Source: Myroides marinus
Lineage (GTDB): Bacteria; Bacteroidota; Bacteroidia; Flavobacteriales; Flavobacteriaceae
DNA length: 64,000 nucleotides
Reading direction: 5' to 3'
Assembly: GCF_900109075.1 (NCBI RefSeq)
Contig: NZ_FNYS01000009.1
Location: 46,039-110,038 of the forward strand
Each line of letters opens with the position of its first letter. Positions within the stretch are counted from its first letter, which is position 1. Below, piece after piece: positions 20,040 to 31,783 of this stretch. The notes below the pieces were generated by a model. That model had not been told where the DNA came from and ran no database searches. It was given only the letters and a program-made list of their open reading frames with translations. Made by a program: the position numbers and the translations under genes.

Positions 20040-21695
20040 CTATTTTGACAATAATTCTTTAGCATGTACTAATGCCGAATCACTTATATCTTTTCCTGAT
20101 AACATCTGAGCTATTTCACGCACTCTATCCTCATAGTTTAATAATACTAATTGTGATGTGGTCGTTTCATCATCAGAAGTTTTAAATACCTTGTAATGCT
20201 GATTACCCTTTCCAGCAATTTGCGGTAAGTGAGTAATAGCAAATACTTGCATATGTTCACTCATATCTTTCATAATCACCCCCATCTTATCAGCTACCTC
20301 ACCAGATACTCCTGTATCGATTTCATCGAAGATGATAGTAGGTAAATTCGAATATCTAGCTAATATAGCTTTAATAGCAAGCATAATTCTAGATAATTCT
20401 CCACCAGAAGCCACCTTCTTTAATACTCCAAAATCCATTCCTTTATTAGCAGAGAACAACAGTTGTAACTCATCTTTTCCGTTTGCTAAAAAGCTTTTAG
20501 CAGTAGTAAAGTCAAACTTAAAGTTTGCATTTGGTATTCCTACTAAAGAAAGTATTTCTAAAATTTGTTTTACTAAAGTAGGCACAGCTTTTTCTCTAGA
20601 TACAGATAATTCTCCTGCGTATTTATTTAGAATCTCTTCTATTTTAATAATTTCCTTCTCTAAAGTACCAATCTTATCATCTATACCACTAGCTAAATCA
20701 ACGCGTTCCTCTAAATCCCTTCTTATAACTAATAATTCCTCTACAGTTGTCACTTGATGCTTTCTTTGCAAATTATACAAAAGTTGAAGACGTTCATTAA
20801 TTAGATTCAATTGTTCTGGATCAGCAGATACACTTTCTAATTGATTCTCTATCTCATCAGATAAATCTTTTAGTTCTATTTCAACGCTTATAATACGATT
20901 GTATAACTCTTCATAATCTTTAGAAATACCACTCGTTTTTTGTAAAATCTGTTTTACTTCTTTAAGACGATGAACAGCTCCTACTTCGTCATCAGATAAC
21001 AATCCTATAGACTGGCCAAAGCTTTCACGAACAAACTCAACATTATTAAGCTTCTCATATTCTTGCTCCAATTCCAATTGATCTAAACTGTCCAAATTAG
21101 CTTGAACTAATTCCTCTAACAAAAACGCATTATAATCCTGTTCTTTCAATAAATCAGCTTGCTTCTGAATAAGTTCTTTTAATTGAGATTGCGCTTTTTT
21201 ATAAACAATTAGATTCTCCTTGTATTTACTCAATACATTTTCATTATTCGCCACAGCATCTACGATCTGCATTTGATAATTCTCATCAGACAATTCCATA
21301 GTCTGATGTTGAGAATGTATATCAATCAAATGCTCTGTCAATTTCTGCAAATCTGATAGATTTACTGGACTATCATTAACGAAAGCACGTGATTTACCTG
21401 AAGGCAATATTTCTCGTCTTATGATAGTAATATCCTCATACTCTATCTCAAGATCTTTGAATACTTCATTCAGACCGTATTTTGCAACGCTAAAATGTCC
21501 TTCAATAACACATTTAACTTCCTTATCTTTTAGAGAAGATAAGTCAGCACGTTTTCCTTGTAACAAACCAAGCGCTCCTAAAACAATAGATTTACCAGCA
21601 CCAGTTTCTCCAGTAATAATAGAAAATCCTTTAGAAAAATCAATTTCTAACGAATCTATTAATGCAAAATTTCTGATTGTTAATGATATAAGCAT
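20040..21695 (-). CDS. recN: DNA repair protein RecN
   Basis: SMC-like ATPase of double-strand break repair. 551 residues: LISLTIRNFALIDSLEIDF then Walker A ITGETGAGKSIVLGAL at residue about 30, a central coiled coil (about 150-370), and the C-terminal half-site with signature VASGGELSRIMLAIK, Walker B TIIFDEIDTGVSG and FAITHLPQIAG. Length is normal. It ends the minus-strand block bamD-rpoZ-coaBC-DUF4835-recN, in an order frequent in flavobacteria. Confidence 0.96.
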   Translation of the reverse strand: MLISLTIRNFALIDSLEIDFSKGFSIITGETGAGKSIVLGALGLLQGKRADLSSLKDKEVKCVIEGHFSVAKYGLNEVFKDLEIEYEDITIIRREILPSGKSRAFVNDSPVNLSDLQKLTEHLIDIHSQHQTMELSDENYQMQIVDAVANNENVLSKYKENLIVYKKAQSQLKELIQKQADLLKEQDYNAFLLEELVQANLDSLDQLELEQEYEKLNNVEFVRESFGQSIGLLSDDEVGAVHRLKEVKQILQKTSGISKDYEELYNRIISVEIELKDLSDEIENQLESVSADPEQLNLINERLQLLYNLQRKHQVTTVEELLVIRRDLEERVDLASGIDDKIGTLEKEIIKIEEILNKYAGELSVSREKAVPTLVKQILEILSLVGIPNANFKFDFTTAKSFLANGKDELQLLFSANKGMDFGVLKKVASGGELSRIMLAIKAILARYSNLPTIIFDEIDTGVSGEVADKMGVIMKDMSEHMQVFAITHLPQIAGKGNQHYKVFKTSDDETTTSQLVLLNYEDRVREIAQMLSGKDISDSALVHAKELLSK

Positions 21696-21712
21696 ATACT
21701 CTAGTTTAATAA

Positions 21713-22597
21713 CTACAAACTATTCCATTTTAATCCATTAAGAGGTGATAATTTATTCAATAATTCTATCACGCGTCTTTTATTCCTATCTGTTACTCCT
21801 CCGTAAATACCGATTAATTCTTCTGTTTTAGAATCAAAAAAAACACGTCCTAAGAAAGAGTTTGGTCTAGAAGAATTAAGAACATCTAAAGCCTCTAGAG
21901 CTAAAAGAATTCCATCTCTTCCTTCATTTATATTATCACTCATCTTATCCAATCCTACCCTGTGATATTTATATAATGCTTCCTTATAAGGAGTACTAAC
22001 TCCAGATGAAAGATCAGTAATAAACGTAGAACGTGTATTACTACCATCTCCTGGTTTCCATCCGCGATAATTTCCTTGTTGAGCTAATGAAGCTATCGAA
22101 TTAGCTGTTTGAAGATAGCTATTACCTCCTCCTACACTAAAAGTTTCTGCATCTAATCCAATTATAAGATTAGCATAAAAACCTAGTAATGAAGTAAGGT
22201 TTGATTCATATGATGTAGGATTATAATATAAAGATTCAAACTCCACATAATTAAATGTAACATCCTTGTCATTAAACATCAAAACTTGAGTAGAATAACT
22301 AGAATTATACACCGGTCGAGAAGATTTTACTTGTAATGTACCTGATACGGTATTATTACCATATGTAGTCACAGTCAAAAAAAACATACATTCAATCCTC
22401 TCTTGAGGAGAAAACTTCTTAGTTCCCCAACTAGTATTATTAATAAAATCCTTTAGTGATTTTTCTAAAGACTTAAAATAAGCCTGATGAGTATTACCTA
22501 CTTGACTATAATTTACAGTTACTGTTGCATTAAGTTCTTGAGCATAACTACTAAGAACTATAAAAAACGAACCGAAAAGCCAAATAAGTTTATTCAT
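21713..22597 (-). CDS. DUF4835 family secreted protein
   Basis: 294 residues with a signal peptide ending SSYAQ. Family-type opening ELNATVTVNYSQVGNTHQAYFKSLEKSL is visible, and the protein ends LNKLSPLNGLKWNSL. DUF4835 genes lie between coaBC and recN in many flavobacteria; the function is unknown and the protein is probably periplasmic or outer-membrane associated. Its start overlaps the end of coaBC by eight bases, supporting operon structure. Confidence 0.88.
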   Translation of the reverse strand: MNKLIWLFGSFFIVLSSYAQELNATVTVNYSQVGNTHQAYFKSLEKSLKDFINNTSWGTKKFSPQERIECMFFLTVTTYGNNTVSGTLQVKSSRPVYNSSYSTQVLMFNDKDVTFNYVEFESLYYNPTSYESNLTSLLGFYANLIIGLDAETFSVGGGNSYLQTANSIASLAQQGNYRGWKPGDGSNTRSTFITDLSSGVSTPYKEALYKYHRVGLDKMSDNINEGRDGILLALEALDVLNSSRPNSFLGRVFFDSKTEELIGIYGGVTDRNKRRVIELLNKLSPLNGLKWNSL

Positions 22598-23801
22598 AAT
22601 GTTTCACTATCTTATTTATAATATCTTGAGCAACCTCTTCCTTTAATTTTAATTCTTTAGGTTCTATATTAAAATCTTTATCTATAAAGGTAACTTTATT
22701 AGTTGGTTTTCCAAAACCTGCTCCTTCATCTTTTAAAGAATTTAAAACAATCAAATCAAGGTTTTTTTTCTTGATTTTAGCCTTAGCATGTTCTATTTCA
22801 TTTTGTGTTTCTAATGCAAAACCTACTAAGAATTGTTCATTTTTAATAGCGCCTAATGAAGCTAAGATATCTGGATTTTTATCCATTGTAATGATAAATT
22901 CCTCACTATCTTTTTTAATCTTCTCTGTAGCTACTTCTTTTGGTCTATAGTCTGCTACAGCAGCAGCAGCTACCACAACATCTACTTCTGAGAAAACCTT
23001 ATGACAAGCATCATACATTTCTAAAGCAGACAACACTTTCACAACTTCTACATTCTCATGAGAAATCTTTTGATTAGAAGGACCAGAGACTAATACTACT
23101 TTGGCTCCTTTCTTAGCTGCTTCTAATGCGATATCATACCCCATCTTTCCAGAAGAATGATTACCTATAAAACGTACAGGGTCTATTGGTTCGTATGTTG
23201 GACCAGCAGTAATTAGAAGTTTTTTACCTCTAAGCGGAAGATCAGTATTAAGCACATCTCTCACAGACTTAACTATAGTCTCTGGTTCGGCCATTCTTCC
23301 TTTCCCTATAAGTCCACTTGCTAACTCACCATCCTCTGCAGGAATTACAATATTACCAAAGCTTTCTAATAACTCTAAATTTCTATTAGTTGTTGGATGT
23401 ATATACATATCTAAATCCATTGCAGGAGCCACCATTATAGGGCATTTTGCAGATAGATATACAGCCATTAAAAGATTATCACAATAACCATTAGCCATTT
23501 TTGCTAACGTATTAGCAGTAGCAGGAGCTACTACCATAATATCAGCCCATAATGCTAAATCTACGTGATTATTCCATGTTCCTCCTTCACCAGCATCATT
23601 AAAGAAGTTTGTATACGCTGGCTTTTTTGATAGTGTAGATAATGTATAAGGAGTTACAAATTGATGAGAAGCAGGTGTCATGATTACTTGAACCTCTGCA
23701 CCTGCTTTTATAAGTAAACGTACTAAGTGTGCCGTCTTATACGCGGCAATTCCACCAGTTACACCTAGTATTATTTTTTTACCGCCTAGACCTGACATCA
23801 C
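22590..23801 (-). CDS. coaBC: Bifunctional phosphopantothenoylcysteine decarboxylase / phosphopantothenate-cysteine ligase
   Basis: Carries out two steps of coenzyme A synthesis. The N-terminal flavin-binding CoaC half has ILGVTGGIAAYKTAHLVR, the active-site WNNHVDLALWADI and NTLAKMANGYCDNLL; the C-terminal CoaB half starts near residue 190 with LLITAGPTYEPIDPVRFIGN and contains AAAVADYRPK and the lysine-rich ligase end. 403 residues, normal. Lies nine bases after the rpoZ gene. Confidence 0.95.
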   Translation of the reverse strand: MMSGLGGKKIILGVTGGIAAYKTAHLVRLLIKAGAEVQVIMTPASHQFVTPYTLSTLSKKPAYTNFFNDAGEGGTWNNHVDLALWADIMVVAPATANTLAKMANGYCDNLLMAVYLSAKCPIMVAPAMDLDMYIHPTTNRNLELLESFGNIVIPAEDGELASGLIGKGRMAEPETIVKSVRDVLNTDLPLRGKKLLITAGPTYEPIDPVRFIGNHSSGKMGYDIALEAAKKGAKVVLVSGPSNQKISHENVEVVKVLSALEMYDACHKVFSEVDVVVAAAAVADYRPKEVATEKIKKDSEEFIITMDKNPDILASLGAIKNEQFLVGFALETQNEIEHAKAKIKKKNLDLIVLNSLKDEGAGFGKPTNKVTFIDKDFNIEPKELKLKEEVAQDIINKIVKHYE

Positions 23802-23810
23802 TAAGTATTA

Positions 23811-24128
23811 TTAATTTTCTACTTCTTTATAAGAAACTTTACCTTCTAACCACTCTTCTACAGCTAAAGCTTGAGCCTTAGGTAACTTTTCGTAAAATTT
23901 AGAAACTTCAATTTGTTCTTTATTTTCAAATACCTCGTCTAAACTATCATTGTAAGTAGCGAACTCTTCCAACTTATCAACCAATTCATTCTTGATGTCT
24001 GTGTTGATTTGGTTTGCTCTCTTAGCAATTATAGTAATCGCCTCATAAATATTTCCTGTAGGCTCTTCAATCTTACTTTTGTTATAAGTAATTGTGTTTA
24101 CTGGAGCATTTGTTTTCTTTAAATCCAT
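23811..24128 (-). CDS. rpoZ: RNA polymerase omega subunit-like protein (Bacteroidetes type)
   Basis: 105-residue protein with the Bacteroidetes RpoZ/omega-like pattern: IYEAITIIAKRANQINTDIKNELVDKLEEF, where the AKRANQI segment corresponds to the omega motif. It is expected to assist assembly of the RNA polymerase beta' subunit. Position between bamD and coaBC matches the usual flavobacterial arrangement. The C-terminal half is acidic and lineage-specific. Confidence 0.85.
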   Translation of the reverse strand: MDLKKTNAPVNTITYNKSKIEEPTGNIYEAITIIAKRANQINTDIKNELVDKLEEFATYNDSLDEVFENKEQIEVSKFYEKLPKAQALAVEEWLEGKVSYKEVEN

Positions 24129-24142
24129 CTCTTTCGCTTAAG

Positions 24143-24949
24143 TTATTTTGAAAATTTTGCTAATTCTGTATTGATATTTTCAAGCATACTAGTTGCTTGA
24201 TTTTTATATTTTGTCTCAGCGTTAAATCTAATTAATACATCATGCATTGATTTAGCTGTTTTAAGACGCTCTTCCATTTTATATCTCACACTATTCATTG
24301 CTAATTTATAAGCAGAATCAAATTTATAAAATAGAGCATCCTCTTTATATTCTGTTCCAGGGAAATCATATATAAAATTATCTAATGCTACAATTGCCGC
24401 ATTATAATTTCTTGTATACTCCCCTATTGTATTTAATTGTTTTGCATTCTCATAAGCCTTCTTCTCCAATTTCTTATTCAAATCTAACATGATAGTATTC
24501 GCTTCGAACACATAATTTGAACCAGGATATTGGTCGATAAACTTCTGTAGCTTCTCTATTACTTCTAATGTAACTCTTTGATCTAAAGAATACACAGGAG
24601 ACATAGCTAAACCAGATTTAATCTCCATTAACAAAGCCTCTTCTCTTCTTTCACTTCTTGGATATGTCGCAGCAAAGTTTTTAAAACGCGGCGAAGACAA
24701 TTCATAATCTTTTGTCATATAAGTTGCCATAGCGAAATTAAAAAACATATCTTCTGCCTTTGGATTTGCTCTATAAACAGTTTCTAATTGTTCATATAAA
24801 CGAATAGCATTTCTATATTTTTTCTTTTCATAAAACTGATTCGCAACTTCTTTTTTATACTCGTGATCATCAGTTTTCAAAGCCTTTTGCATAGGACCGC
24901 AACTTGCTATTGAAAGCATCAGAATAGATAAACCAATATATTTTTTCAT
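24143..24949 (-). CDS. bamD: Outer-membrane assembly lipoprotein BamD
   Basis: TPR lipoprotein of the BAM complex that inserts outer-membrane beta-barrels. 268 residues: lipoprotein signal ending IASC (Cys about residue 17), then TPR-type helices with KYRNAIRLYEQLETVYR, YELSSPRFKNFAATYPRSERREEAL and KLQKFIDQYPGSNYV. First gene of the minus-strand block, with a -7 box (TAAATTTG) 60 bp upstream. Confidence 0.92.
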   Translation of the reverse strand: MKKYIGLSILMLSIASCGPMQKALKTDDHEYKKEVANQFYEKKKYRNAIRLYEQLETVYRANPKAEDMFFNFAMATYMTKDYELSSPRFKNFAATYPRSERREEALLMEIKSGLAMSPVYSLDQRVTLEVIEKLQKFIDQYPGSNYVFEANTIMLDLNKKLEKKAYENAKQLNTIGEYTRNYNAAIVALDNFIYDFPGTEYKEDALFYKFDSAYKLAMNSVRYKMEERLKTAKSMHDVLIRFNAETKYKNQATSMLENINTELAKFSK

Positions 24950-25008
24950 AAATGTTTTTCGTTGTTTTTGACAAAAGCATTTCCAAGATAGTCCTGTAAA
25001 AGCAAATG

Positions 25009-25016
25009 CAAATTTA
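25009..25016 (-). promoter_or_regulatory. -7 promoter box TAAATTTG for the bamD block
   Basis: Exact TAnnTTTG match on the minus strand 60 bp before bamD. Confidence 0.5.
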
Positions 25017-25055
25017 AATTAATAATTGCATTATACAAAAAGCTTTTTATATTAA

Positions 25056-25086
25056 AAAGAAAAGATGTCTAAAATGACATCTTTTT
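25056..25086 (-). terminator. Terminator after ferritin
   Basis: Stem AAAGATGTC/GACATCTTT; read on the minus strand it is followed by a T run. It lies 25 bp after the ferritin stop. Confidence 0.75.
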
Positions 25087-25111
25087 CTATAAATCATTAT
25101 ATCTTAAACGA

Positions 25112-25627
25112 TTAAATTGCAGCGTTAGTATTCGCTTGTTGGTTAAAGTTTTTGATATCATTATCAAATAAATATAAACCTCCTTTATCATCTCCGATAA
25201 GGTTTATCTTATCTAAAATAGTACGTGCAGTAGCCTCTTCTTCTATTTGCTCAGCTACATACCACTGTAAGAAGTTATGCGTAGCATAATCTCTCTCTTG
25301 TAAAGCTACGTGTACTAATTCATTAATACTTTGTGAAACAAAAACTTCGTGATCGAATAATTGTTTAAACAAAGCTTTAAACGAAGTATGGTCTAATTCA
25401 GGTTTAGTTACAGCTGGTATCACAGCCTCTCCCCCTCTTTGATTCACATACTTTACTAACTTCAACATATGTTGACGCTCTTCATCTGATTGAGCAAACA
25501 TAAAAGTAGCAATTCCTTCAAATCCTTGAATTTCAGCCCAAGAAGCCATCTCTAAGTAAATTTGTGATGAATCCCCTTCTATTTTAATTTGCTCGTTAAG
25601 CGCTTTTACTAAATTTTCTGATAACAT
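25112..25627 (-). CDS. ftnA: Ferritin (non-haem)
   Basis: Iron-storage protein of 171 residues that oxidises Fe2+ and stores it as a mineral core. Four-helix bundle with ferroxidase ligands in place: Glu in NEQIKIEGDSSQIYL (about 17), FAQSDEERQHMLK (Glu/His about 50-53), Glu in the third helix and WYVAEQIEEEATA (about 125). It starts 11 bp after the dapA stop and ends at a terminator, so it may be read from the dapA unit; an unseen iron-responsive promoter is possible. Confidence 0.95.
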   Translation of the reverse strand: MLSENLVKALNEQIKIEGDSSQIYLEMASWAEIQGFEGIATFMFAQSDEERQHMLKLVKYVNQRGGEAVIPAVTKPELDHTSFKALFKQLFDHEVFVSQSINELVHVALQERDYATHNFLQWYVAEQIEEEATARTILDKINLIGDDKGGLYLFDNDIKNFNQQANTNAAI

Positions 25628-25638
25628 AATTTTCTTTT

Positions 25639-26520
25639 TTATTTAAGCGATTTGTATTCTTTCTCTAATCTAGAAGCTAGATCCGCATCTACATTTACTA
25701 AAGGTAAACGCAAAGTATCTTTCATTACTCCCTCTACCTTTAGAATTTCTTTTATTCCTGCAGGGTTTCCTTGCTCAAAAATCATATCAATAATGGGCAT
25801 TAACTGATATTGTAATTCAAACGCCTCTTTTATTTCACCTTTTAACCCTAAACGGATCATATCTGTGAACTTCTGTGGTGTTCCTTGCCCTATTACTGAG
25901 ATAACACCTGCACCACCAGCTAATACTAATGGTAATGCAATAGCATCATCACCAGATATCACTAAGAAATCTTTACGAGTACTTTGACGGATTAATTCCA
26001 TCCCTTGTACAATACTTCCTGCTGCCTCTTTAATTCCGATAATATTGCTGTACTCATTCGCTAAACGAACTACAGTACTTACAGCCATATTACTTCCTGT
26101 TCTTCCTGGAACATTATATAAAATAATAGGCAATGGACTCTTCTCCGCTATCAATTTAAAATGTTGATAGATTCCCTCTTGAGTCGGTTTATTATAATAT
26201 GGAGATACTGATAAAATAGCATCAAATCCTTCTAAATTCTCTTCTGTTAACTCCTCTAATACAGCATGTGTATTATTTCCTCCTACTCCTAACACTAATG
26301 GCAATCGTTGCTTATTAGCCTTTATTACGGTACGCTTGACTAACTGTTTTTCTTCCTTACTAAGTGTTGCAGACTCACCTGTAGTTCCTAATACTACTAA
26401 GTATTCTACCCCTCCTGCTATTGTATATTCTACTAAATTCTGTAATGCCTCTACATCTACAGAGTAATCGCTATTAAATGGCGTTACTAATGCCACTCCC
26501 GTACCAATAAGTGATTGCAT
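25639..26520 (-). CDS. dapA: 4-hydroxy-tetrahydrodipicolinate synthase
   Basis: Condenses pyruvate with aspartate semialdehyde, the first committed step to lysine and diaminopimelate. 293 residues, TIM barrel: [25 protein letters not shown], the catalytic tyrosine in [11 protein letters not shown] (about 133) and the Schiff-base lysine in IIGIKEAAG (about 162). Length and motifs are standard. It follows the 169-residue DUF6913-like gene by 14 bp and precedes ferritin by 11 bp. Confidence 0.96.
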   Translation of the reverse strand: MQSLIGTGVALVTPFNSDYSVDVEALQNLVEYTIAGGVEYLVVLGTTGESATLSKEEKQLVKRTVIKANKQRLPLVLGVGGNNTHAVLEELTEENLEGFDAILSVSPYYNKPTQEGIYQHFKLIAEKSPLPIILYNVPGRTGSNMAVSTVVRLANEYSNIIGIKEAAGSIVQGMELIRQSTRKDFLVISGDDAIALPLVLAGGAGVISVIGQGTPQKFTDMIRLGLKGEIKEAFELQYQLMPIIDMIFEQGNPAGIKEILKVEGVMKDTLRLPLVNVDADLASRLEKEYKSLK

Positions 26521-26534
26521 AGTTCTTCTAATTA

Positions 26535-27044
26535 TTAATGTTTAAAAACGTTTATATATTTAAATAAATTCTCTATAAAACCTTCGACTTCAAGTGTTTT
26601 TAAAGTCAAGCTAAAGTGATTTAGCTCTGTATTCTCATCCGATACACCTACTTTAAATATTGCATTTGACTTAGCTGTCACCCAGGTTAATGGAGACGTA
26701 GTTACACTGTAATAACTAATTAATAAATCAAACTTTTTATCTATAAAGTCAAGTACCTCGATATTCTCCGTGCCACCCGAAATAGTAAAATCCTTTAATC
26801 CAAAATGACCTTGATCCAACTTCTTCTTATTTTCTGAAGTATAAATTAAAATCTTTATTTTATGACTATTCACCCCTCTTTTCTCAAATGCCTTGATTAA
26901 ATCAGGAATAAAACGAGCATCTGCTTTATCTATAACTATACCTATCTCCTTAAAATCATATTTAAAATCAACAGGTAATGCATTTAACTTTGCCTTTTCT
27001 ACTACTTTTTTGAGTGATCTTTTCTTTAAAGTATTAAACCACAT
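26535..27044 (-). CDS. Conserved flavobacterial protein (DUF6913-like)
   Basis: 169 residues from ATG 27044 ([13 protein letters not shown]). It contains [25 protein letters not shown] and [30 protein letters not shown], a pattern I associate with the DUF6913 family found next to dapA or ligA in flavobacteria; function unknown. The frame is open to 27074, but a -7-like box TATCTTTA at 27062-27069 on the minus strand argues for the downstream ATG. Between ligA and dapA. Confidence 0.75.
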   Translation of the reverse strand: MWFNTLKKRSLKKVVEKAKLNALPVDFKYDFKEIGIVIDKADARFIPDLIKAFEKRGVNSHKIKILIYTSENKKKLDQGHFGLKDFTISGGTENIEVLDFIDKKFDLLISYYSVTTSPLTWVTAKSNAIFKVGVSDENTELNHFSLTLKTLEVEGFIENLFKYINVFKH

Positions 27045-27109
27045 ATAAGTTACTGTTTTTGTAAAGATAAACAAATAGCTAAATAGGCAATACCATTTTT
27101 AACATCGAA

Positions 27110-29116
<2,007 letters not shown>

Positions 29117-29121
29117 CTAAT

Positions 29122-29595
29122 TTATAGTTTAAGCATTTCTTTAAACTGATTATACAGATGACCTTCACTTAAGATAGCTCCCTGTTGGATTAAGTTAAAT
29201 ATCTCTTCGTTTCTATCTGTACCAAAGTTCTTACCACCATGTCTTACCTCAACATCATCAGTAAATATTGCATCTGATAACCACTGTAACCCTTCTTTAG
29301 TCAAAAAGTCAATATCAGCTTGTTTTGCTTTGATAACGATAGTTTTAATCTCCTTATCATCAAAACCAAACAAGAATATATAGTTTTTAGAATAATGTTC
29401 TAAGTATTTTGCTGTATTTAGAACACCTTCCCAAATCAAATCAGAAAATATATCTAACTCTTGCTCTGCTACTTCTGGCTTTTCTTCTTTTATCTTATCC
29501 CACTCCGATTTATCTATCTGCTGTGAAGCCAAAAAATTAATAAACTCAGGATGTAACTCTTCAAACTGCTCTTTAGTAAGCCTAGTGTATTTCAT
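29122..29595 (-). CDS. Conserved protein, DUF6495-like
   Basis: 157-residue acidic soluble protein beginning MKYTRLTKEQFEELHPEF, with WDKIKEEKPEVAEQELDIFSD and a C-terminal EEIFNLIQQGAILSEGHLYNQFK. I recall this pattern as a flavobacterial conserved family (DUF6495) near ligA, but the assignment is from memory. It has an exact -7 box (TATCTTTG) 20 bp upstream and is probably the first gene of a unit with ligA, whose ATG lies 14 bp after its stop. Confidence 0.78.
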   Translation of the reverse strand: MKYTRLTKEQFEELHPEFINFLASQQIDKSEWDKIKEEKPEVAEQELDIFSDLIWEGVLNTAKYLEHYSKNYIFLFGFDDKEIKTIVIKAKQADIDFLTKEGLQWLSDAIFTDDVEVRHGGKNFGTDRNEEIFNLIQQGAILSEGHLYNQFKEMLKL

Positions 29596-29615
29596 AATAT
29601 AAATTGCATTTGAAA

Positions 29616-29623
29616 CAAAGATA
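29616..29623 (-). promoter_or_regulatory. -7 promoter box TATCTTTG for the ligA unit
   Basis: Exact TAnnTTTG match on the minus strand, 20 bp before the ATG at 29595. Confidence 0.6.
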
Positions 29624-29656
29624 ATACCTTCATTCCAATTCGTATAATTCGATAAA

Positions 29657-30298
29657 TTAATTCTTAATAATTGCTGCTAACTCTTTCTTCTTAGCCACTG
29701 CATATTTTAGAGGAACATAATCAGCCTCTACCACATCCATTTCATAGAATGATAAAGTTCTAATATCAAAGATAAATGTCCCAACAGTCACAATGCGATC
29801 CTCGTAATTCTCATAAACAGTAAATTGATAGTAATTACCACGTTTATCAGAACCATCCTCACTAGCATTTGGAGAAACATCAACTCTTAACCCCACACCT
29901 TTTCCTCCATTTTCAATAATAGCTTTATTAAACTCGTCACTTAAGTAATCCTTAGCAGCTGTAGTTTTAAGTGCAGCGATAACAGTCTCTAATCCATCCT
30001 TACTAACCTCTACCTTATTAGCCTCACTCATTAACTCTACCGCTTTCTTTTGATCTACTTTTAAGATCTTAGTCGTATTTTTTAAAATAGTAGGTTCTTG
30101 TACATATAAGTTTTCCCAAGGAGCAATACCTTCTGTAGTTTTTAAATCACCACCATCTATAGACTCTACTGGCACTTCTTCTGGTGTTACATTCTCTATA
30201 GTCTCTCCTTCACCATCAGTTGTATTCTTTTCATCCTTACAACTAAACAAAGACAGCCCTAAAACCAAAACTCCTAAAAACTTTACTACTCTATTCAT
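29657..30298 (-). CDS. Lipoprotein of unknown function
   Basis: 213 residues with a lipoprotein signal ending LFSC (Cys about residue 20), then a 40-residue low-complexity acidic linker rich in Glu, Thr and Val. The folded part has ATTKILKVDQKKAVELM-like segments and ends FDIRTLSFYEMDVVEADYVPLKYAVAKKKEL. I do not recognise the domain. It is probably anchored in the outer membrane facing the periplasm. It stands alone, between ligA's unit and rplI. Confidence 0.78.
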   Translation of the reverse strand: MNRVVKFLGVLVLGLSLFSCKDEKNTTDGEGETIENVTPEEVPVESIDGGDLKTTEGIAPWENLYVQEPTILKNTTKILKVDQKKAVELMSEANKVEVSKDGLETVIAALKTTAAKDYLSDEFNKAIIENGGKGVGLRVDVSPNASEDGSDKRGNYYQFTVYENYEDRIVTVGTFIFDIRTLSFYEMDVVEADYVPLKYAVAKKKELAAIIKN

Positions 30299-30473
30299 AT
30301 CTTTTTCTTTTATTTATCGTTCACACCTAATCAAAAAGAACGTAAACATCTCATAGACAATCTATATAAAAGACAACTAAACTCTTTTATTAGGCACATC
30401 CAAGATACAAAAAAGACTATTAACCAAACTAAGCTCCAATATTTTATTTAGCTAAATTATATAGCAAAAAAAA

Positions 30474-30500
30474 AGGCCCTCCATACGGAAGGCCTTTTCT
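30474..30500 (-). terminator. Terminator of the rpsF-rpsR-rplI operon
   Basis: Stem AAGGCC.TCC/GGA.GGCCTT with one mismatch; read on the minus strand it is followed by nine T residues. Confidence 0.8.
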
Positions 30501-30518
30501 ATATATAATCTTTTAAGA

Positions 30519-30962
30519 CTATTCTTGCTCAGCAACTACTTCGTAGTCAACTTCAACGATTACATCACGGTGTAAACGAACGTTAGCAGTATATTTACCT
30601 AAACGTTTGATAACTCCTGAAGTGATGAATTTTTTGTCAACTGATTGACCGTTTTTAGCGAAAACTTCAGCGATATCTGCATTAGTTACAGATCCGAATA
30701 ATTTCTCACCACCAGCTTTAACAGCGATTTTGATCTCTAAAGCTTTTAACGCCTCAGCGATAACTTTAGCATCAGCTACTATTTTAGCTTCTTTGTGCGC
30801 TCTTTGTCTTAAGTTCTCAGCTAAAACTTTTTTAGCAGATGGAGTAGCTAATACAGCCATTCCTTGAGGGATTAAATAGTTACGTCCGTATCCTGGTTTA
30901 ACAGTTACTACGTCATCTTTAAATCCTAACTTTTGAACGTCTTGTTTTAAGATAATTTCCAT
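30519..30962 (-). CDS. rplI: 50S ribosomal protein L9
   Basis: 147-residue ribosomal protein binding 23S rRNA. N-terminal EIILKQDVQKLGFKDDVVTVKPGYGRNYLIPQGMA is the L9 signature region; a long central helix follows, then the C-terminal domain with KLFGSVTNADIAE. Last gene of the conserved rpsF-rpsR-rplI operon, with a terminator directly after it. Confidence 0.97.
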   Translation of the reverse strand: MEIILKQDVQKLGFKDDVVTVKPGYGRNYLIPQGMAVLATPSAKKVLAENLRQRAHKEAKIVADAKVIAEALKALEIKIAVKAGGEKLFGSVTNADIAEVFAKNGQSVDKKFITSGVIKRLGKYTANVRLHRDVIVEVDYEVVAEQE

Positions 30963-31027
30963 TGTTGATGTCCTTTTTTAAAAGAAGTTAGGTTTCACGA
31001 GTGAAAACCAACAACCTTAGTTTTTTA

Positions 31028-31324
31028 TTATTTTAATAAATCAGCTACGTATGGCATTAAAGCTAAGTGACGTGCTCTTTTTACTGCTACAGATACTTTT
31101 CTTTGGAATTTCAAAGAAGTACCAGTTAAACGACGTGGTAAAATTTTACCTTGCTCGTTTACGAATTTTAATAAGAAATCAGCATCTTTATAGTCGATGT
31201 ATTGAATTCCTGATTTTTTGAAACGACAGTACTTTTTAGTTTTGTTTGTTTCAATGTTTAAAGGCGTTAGATATCTGATATCTCCGTCTTTTTTTCCTTT
31301 TGCAGATTGTTCTATACTTGACAT
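31028..31324 (-). CDS. rpsR: 30S ribosomal protein S18
   Basis: 98-residue S18, with the core [25 protein letters not shown] and the conserved [34 protein letters not shown], written here only as a location (about residues 52-90). The N-terminal 25 residues are a lineage-specific extension. Located five bases after rpsF. Confidence 0.97.
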   Translation of the reverse strand: MSSIEQSAKGKKDGDIRYLTPLNIETNKTKKYCRFKKSGIQYIDYKDADFLLKFVNEQGKILPRRLTGTSLKFQRKVSVAVKRARHLALMPYVADLLK

Positions 31325-31329
31325 AACAA

Positions 31330-31671
31330 TTAAGCTTTTTTAGATTTTAATTTCTCTCTTCTTCTCTCAGCCCAAGATACAGCGTGTTTGTCTAAAGCTA
31401 CAGTTAAGAAACGCATAACTCTTTCGTCACGTCTGAATTCAGTCTCTAAGTTGATGATGATATCAGCTGGTGCTGTGAATTGGAATAAGTGATAAAATCC
31501 ACTTTTCTTGTGTTGGATCTCATAAGCTAATTTTTTTAAGCCCCAGTCCTCTTTAGCTACCATCTCAGCTCCTCTAGAAGTAAGAAATTCTTCGAATTTC
31601 TCTACTGTTTCCTTTATCTGAGTTTCAGATAAAACGGGATTCAAGATGAAAACAGTTTCATAATGATTCAT
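31330..31671 (-). CDS. rpsF: 30S ribosomal protein S6
   Basis: 113-residue S6, opening [15 protein letters not shown] and containing [22 protein letters not shown] and [16 protein letters not shown]. In the 30S subunit it forms a heterodimer with S18, encoded next. First gene of the operon; a -7 box (TATTTTTG) lies 35 bp upstream. Confidence 0.97.
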   Translation of the reverse strand: MNHYETVFILNPVLSETQIKETVEKFEEFLTSRGAEMVAKEDWGLKKLAYEIQHKKSGFYHLFQFTAPADIIINLETEFRRDERVMRFLTVALDKHAVSWAERRREKLKSKKA

Positions 31672-31705
31672 AAATACTAAATTTTATTTGTTACAAAATT
31701 GGGTG

Positions 31706-31713
31706 CAAAAATA
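31706..31713 (-). promoter_or_regulatory. -7 promoter box TATTTTTG for rpsF operon
   Basis: Exact TAnnTTTG match on the minus strand 35 bp before rpsF. Confidence 0.6.
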
Positions 31714-31783
31714 CAACTTTATACATACTATCCAAAACTAATTTGTTCTTTAATGAACTTTTTTTGAACTACATGCCTATTTC